Shown here: positions 22,513 to 25,472 of the stretch, in pieces | How positions within the stretch are numbered: position 1 is the stretch's first letter | Layout: every line of letters begins with the position of its first letter | NCBI GenBank assembly: GCA_047637855.1 | Contig: JBLJBF010000206.1 | Coordinates: 1-25,472 of the forward strand | Reading direction: 5' to 3' | From: Pseudoflavonifractor sp047637855 | Lineage (GTDB): Bacteria > Bacillota > Clostridia > Oscillospirales > Oscillospiraceae | DNA: 25,472 bases | Position numbers and translations under genes: made by a program | The notes under the pieces: model-generated | The model's database searches: none | What the model saw: the letters and a program-made list of their open reading frames with translations, nothing else | What the model was told of the DNA's origin: nothing

Positions 22513-23733
22513 ATGGATTTTAGTGAACTGATCGCCGCTGCCGACCCCAGTATTTTTGTCGAGAGCGTCAAGGCTTGGGTCTCGGGACTGTCCATCAACT
22601 CGGTCATTATGTTCATCATGATGATCTTTATGATCGTCGGCGCTGTGGATAAGATTCGCGGCAACAAGCTGGGCTACGGCGAAAAATTTGACGAGGGCTT
22701 TAACGCCATGGGCCCCCTGGCCATTGCCATGGCGGGCGTTGTCGCCGCCGCCCCTGTACTGGCGCTGGTGCTCCAGCCCATCATCGGGCCCCTGTACCGT
22801 CTGTTGGGCGCCGACCCGGCCATGTTCGCCACCACGCTGCTGGCCTGTGACATGGGCGGCTACCCGCTGGCCATGAGCCTTGCGGCCAATCCCTCTGTCG
22901 GCAACTACGCCGGCCTGATTTTGGGCACCATGATGGGCCCCACCATTGTGTTCACCATCCCTGTGGCCCTGTCCATTATCAAGAAGGAAGACCGCTCCTT
23001 CCTGGGCGCGGGCGTTCTGGCCGGTCTGATCACCGTGCCCATCGGCTGTATTGCCGGCGGCCTGATTATGAACCTCACCCCCTATAAGATGGATATCATC
23101 ACCATCCTGCGCAACCTGATCCCCGTGATCATCATTGCCGGCCTCATCTGCGTGGGCCTGTGGTTTAAGCCCGCCAAGATGATCAACGGTTTTAACGTCT
23201 TCGGCACCGGCGTCACCATCGTCATCACCATTTTCACCGCCATCGCCGTCTTTGAGTATCAGACCGGGATCCACTTCCCCGTCCTGGATATTATGGTCAT
23301 CCCCGACGCCGGCGGCGTGGTGCCTTTGGAGTCCGGCCTTCTGGTCTGCGGTCAGATCGCCATCGTCCTCATCGGCGCCTTCCCCATGGTGGCCTGGATC
23401 ACCAAGACCTTCGGCAAGGCCCTGGAGAAGGTGGGCAGCGCCCTGGGCATGAACGAGAGCGGCTCTGCCGGTATGGTGGCCAACCTCGCCAATAACATCG
23501 CCATGTTCAACATCATGGGCGACATGAACCCCAAGGGCAAGCTGCTCAACGTGGCGTTTGCCGTGTCCGCCGCCTTCGTGTTCGGCGACCACCTGGGCTT
23601 TACCGCCGGCGTGGAGAAGGAAATGATCTTCCCCATGATCGTTGGCAAGCTGGTAGCCGGCGTCACCGCCATCATTCTGGCCAACATTTTGGCCCCCAAG
23701 CTGCTGTCCAAGATCGAGAACACCAAGATGTAA
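22513..23733 (+). CDS. eutH: Ethanolamine permease EutH
   Basis: Polytopic inner-membrane transporter for ethanolamine. The 406-residue product has about ten or eleven hydrophobic segments spread along its length (for example INSVIMFIMMIFMIVGAV, GVVAAAPVLALVLQPI and VVAGVTAI-type C-terminal helices). It also has EutH signatures such as LACDMGGYPLAMSL, GTMMGPTIVFTIPVAL and NNIAMFNIMGDMNPKGK. AGAGAGGGA precedes ATG 22513. It is likely important when external ethanolamine is low or protonated. Confidence 0.96.
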   Translation: MDFSELIAAADPSIFVESVKAWVSGLSINSVIMFIMMIFMIVGAVDKIRGNKLGYGEKFDEGFNAMGPLAIAMAGVVAAAPVLALVLQPIIGPLYRLLGADPAMFATTLLACDMGGYPLAMSLAANPSVGNYAGLILGTMMGPTIVFTIPVALSIIKKEDRSFLGAGVLAGLITVPIGCIAGGLIMNLTPYKMDIITILRNLIPVIIIAGLICVGLWFKPAKMINGFNVFGTGVTIVITIFTAIAVFEYQTGIHFPVLDIMVIPDAGGVVPLESGLLVCGQIAIVLIGAFPMVAWITKTFGKALEKVGSALGMNESGSAGMVANLANNIAMFNIMGDMNPKGKLLNVAFAVSAAFVFGDHLGFTAGVEKEMIFPMIVGKLVAGVTAIILANILAPKLLSKIENTKM

Positions 23734-23760
23734 TCGCCGCCGGAAAGGTTTGGTACTAAC

Positions 23761-24204
23761 ATGAACGTAAGCGAAGCTCTCATCCGCGAAATTGTGACCA
23801 AAGTGCTCCAGGCGTCGGCCGCAGGCCCGGAGTCCCGCCCCGAATTTGAGAAACACGTTGACCCCAGCGGCATCATTGGCATTAAAACCGGCACCGTGAA
23901 ATGCGAGCCCTTTGGCCAGGAGGGCGTGTCCCTCAAGGATGTGGTCTCCCTGGAGGAGGCCCCCCGCATGGGCTGCGGCGTCATGGAGCTGGACCACACC
24001 AGCTTTGAGTGGACCCTCACCTACGACGAGTACGACTTCGTCATCGAGGGCACCTTGGAGATCGAGATCGACGGGCGGGTGGTGGTGGGTCAGCCCGGGG
24101 ACATCATCTATATCCCCAAAAACAGCCACATCCACTTCCAGACCCCCAACAAGACCCGTTACGCCTACTTCGTCTACCCCGCCAACTGGCAGGAGCTGGG
24201 CTGA
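23761..24204 (+). CDS. eutQ: Cupin-fold acetate kinase EutQ (short form)
   Basis: EutQ has been reported to act as an acetate kinase, making ATP from acetyl phosphate. The 147-residue product lacks the long N-terminal region of enterobacterial EutQ. It has an amphipathic N-terminal helix (NVSEALIREIVTKVLQA, an encapsulation-type peptide), a short linker, and then the cupin barrel with YDEYDFVIEGTLEIEIDGR and GDIIYIPKNSHIHF. It follows eutH after 27 nt. It closes the recognisable eut set; only 55 nt with no terminator separate it from the next gene. Confidence 0.94.
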   Translation: MNVSEALIREIVTKVLQASAAGPESRPEFEKHVDPSGIIGIKTGTVKCEPFGQEGVSLKDVVSLEEAPRMGCGVMELDHTSFEWTLTYDEYDFVIEGTLEIEIDGRVVVGQPGDIIYIPKNSHIHFQTPNKTRYAYFVYPANWQELG

Positions 24205-24259
24205 GGACAGCACCGCCGCCACGAGGCTCCGAAAACCGAAAATAGGAGGATTATCATCT

Positions 24260-25472
24260 ATGAATAGGCTTTCCACCAAGCATCTGGCCCTTGCTCTCGC
24301 CGCTGTCCTCACTCTGGGCACCGGCGCCATGGCCGCGGTGGCCGCAAATCAAAGCAGCACCAACCTCACCCTGAACGGCGCGCCCATCACTCCCACCGCA
24401 TACGCCATTGAGGGCAACAACTACCTCAAGCTGCGGGACATGGCTTCTCTGCTGGATTTCGGCGTCACCTACGACGCGGTTACCAACACCGCCGCCATCG
24501 TCAAGGGCGACCACTACAAGCCCGACGCTACCAAGCTGATCACCGGCAACTGGGCCCCCGCCACCCGCGCCCGGATTCAGAGCGTCATTGACGCCAACGC
24601 CAACAAGGGCCGCTACGTGGTCTTCGACTTTGACAACACCTCCGTTATTTTCGATGTGCAGGAGGCCCTGCTCATCTACCAGGTAGAGCACCTCATCTTC
24701 AAGATCGACCCCAAGGATATGAAGGTCGTGCTGGAGACCGGCATCCCCGATCTCACCAAGGCCATCGGCAAGAATGCCGACGGCAAGGACGTCACGGTCA
24801 ACGACGTGGTGGCCGACCTGGTGAGCGACTACACCTGGCTGTACAACAACTACAAGGGCATGAAGGGCGACAAGGAGCTCAAGTACATACGCGCCGCCAA
24901 CCAGTACCAGGACTTTGCCGCAAAGATCCGCTTTATGTACAACAACCTGGGCGACTATTTTGACCATGCGGTCAGCTATCCCTGGGTCACCTACCTCTTC
25001 ACCGGCATGACCCCCGCCGAGGTGCAGGAGCTGGCCGCCGCCTCCCACAAATACTGGGCTTCCTATGGCCGCTACACCACCGAGACCTGGATCTCCCCCA
25101 TCGAGCTGCCCGGCAAGTCGGGTGTGCTCAGCGCCGACTTTATCACCGGCGTCACCTTCACCGATGAGCTGGTCGATCTCTACCACACCATTGCCGCCAA
25201 CGGCATCGACATCTATATCATCTCCGCCTCTCCCCTCGACACCATTTTGGCCGCCAACAAGGTTATGGGCTACGGTGTGCCTGAGGATCGCGTCTTTGCC
25301 ATGCGCAACAAGCTGGACGCCAATGGCCGCTACCTCAACAAGTACGACTACGACTGGGGCGGCACAGGCAAGTACGCCCAGACCCAGGGTCCGGGCAAGA
25401 GCACCATCATCACCAACTTTATCGCCCCCAAGTATAGCGGCGTCGGCCCCCTCATGGTCTTTGGCGACAGCG
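24260..25472 (+). CDS. Secreted HAD-type phosphatase with copper-amine-oxidase-like N-terminal domain (partial)
   Basis: 404 codons are visible before the right edge, with no stop. A signal peptide (about 1-29, ending AAVAA) is followed by a short domain like the N-terminal domain of copper amine oxidases (LTLNGAPITPTAYAI, YLKLRDMASLLDFGV; residues 34-82), common in secreted clostridial proteins and not catalytic. Then comes a HAD phosphatase: motif I FDFDNTS (D123, D125), motif II IISAS (S322), motif IV FGDS (D403). The order NW-PATRARI before YVVFDFDNTS recalls phosphorylcholine phosphatase (PchP), which also hydrolyses phosphoethanolamine. AGGAGG lies 10 nt before the ATG. Co-transcription with eutQ is likely. 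Substrate is inferred, not shown. Confidence 0.85.
   Translation, partial: MNRLSTKHLALALAAVLTLGTGAMAAVAANQSSTNLTLNGAPITPTAYAIEGNNYLKLRDMASLLDFGVTYDAVTNTAAIVKGDHYKPDATKLITGNWAPATRARIQSVIDANANKGRYVVFDFDNTSVIFDVQEALLIYQVEHLIFKIDPKDMKVVLETGIPDLTKAIGKNADGKDVTVNDVVADLVSDYTWLYNNYKGMKGDKELKYIRAANQYQDFAAKIRFMYNNLGDYFDHAVSYPWVTYLFTGMTPAEVQELAAASHKYWASYGRYTTETWISPIELPGKSGVLSADFITGVTFTDELVDLYHTIAANGIDIYIISASPLDTILAANKVMGYGVPEDRVFAMRNKLDANGRYLNKYDYDWGGTGKYAQTQGPGKSTIITNFIAPKYSGVGPLMVFGDS

Noticed and set aside
22510..24330. 606-residue minus-strand frame opposite eutH and eutQ
   Set aside because: Asp/His/Gly-rich antisense translation; no promoter or ribosome site.
24254..25186. 310-residue minus-strand frame at the right end
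   Set aside because: Antisense to the secreted HAD phosphatase, which has a signal peptide and complete motifs.

Overview
The window is a GC-rich, tightly packed stretch of a Gram-positive anaerobe. The gene repertoire (GdpP, clostridial YbaK, a Firmicutes-type ethanolamine cluster run by the two-component antitermination pair EutV/EutW, and a secreted protein with a copper-amine-oxidase-like N-terminal domain) points to a high-GC gut clostridium, most likely Oscillospiraceae. That placement is inferred from gene content and style only.

Left flank (1-5376): housekeeping genes unrelated to ethanolamine. These are gdpP (minus strand, running off the left edge), ilvE, a 79-residue unknown ORF, a perfect bidirectional terminator, a 25-codon leftover of a second M42 peptidase gene with a cluster of three hairpins, an M42 aminopeptidase (minus) and a divergent ybaK. 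The last two share a symmetric pair of -10 boxes.

Ethanolamine region (5395-24204): eutG has its own promoter and leader. A second promoter then drives eutS-P-V-W, followed by A-B-C-L, a eutK-like gene, E, M, a second M, T, D (PduL type), J, an eut-linked unknown, N, a pduS-like gene, a pduT-like gene, H and Q. EutH imports ethanolamine. EutBC, with AdoCbl supplied by EutT and kept active by EutA, makes acetaldehyde and ammonia inside a shell built from EutS, L, M, M', K-like, N and PduT-like proteins. EutE makes acetyl-CoA, EutD makes acetyl phosphate, EutQ/EutP can capture ATP, and EutG makes ethanol. The PduS/PduT-like pair adds a probable route for electrons across the shell.

Regulation: both promoters have perfect TTGACA -35 boxes, so initiation looks constitutive. 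Three leaders (before eutG, eutS and eutA) carry an intrinsic terminator whose 5' arm overlaps a small hexaloop hairpin, the architecture used by the ANTAR regulator EutV. All five hexaloops fit G-x-x-G-x-A. No cobalamin riboswitch is visible.

Right edge (24260-end): without an intervening terminator, a secreted HAD-type phosphatase resembling phosphorylcholine phosphatase follows eutQ. It could release ethanolamine from phosphoethanolamine outside the cell. It is cut by the window end. Because of the high GC content, many long antisense frames are open; none was accepted as a gene.
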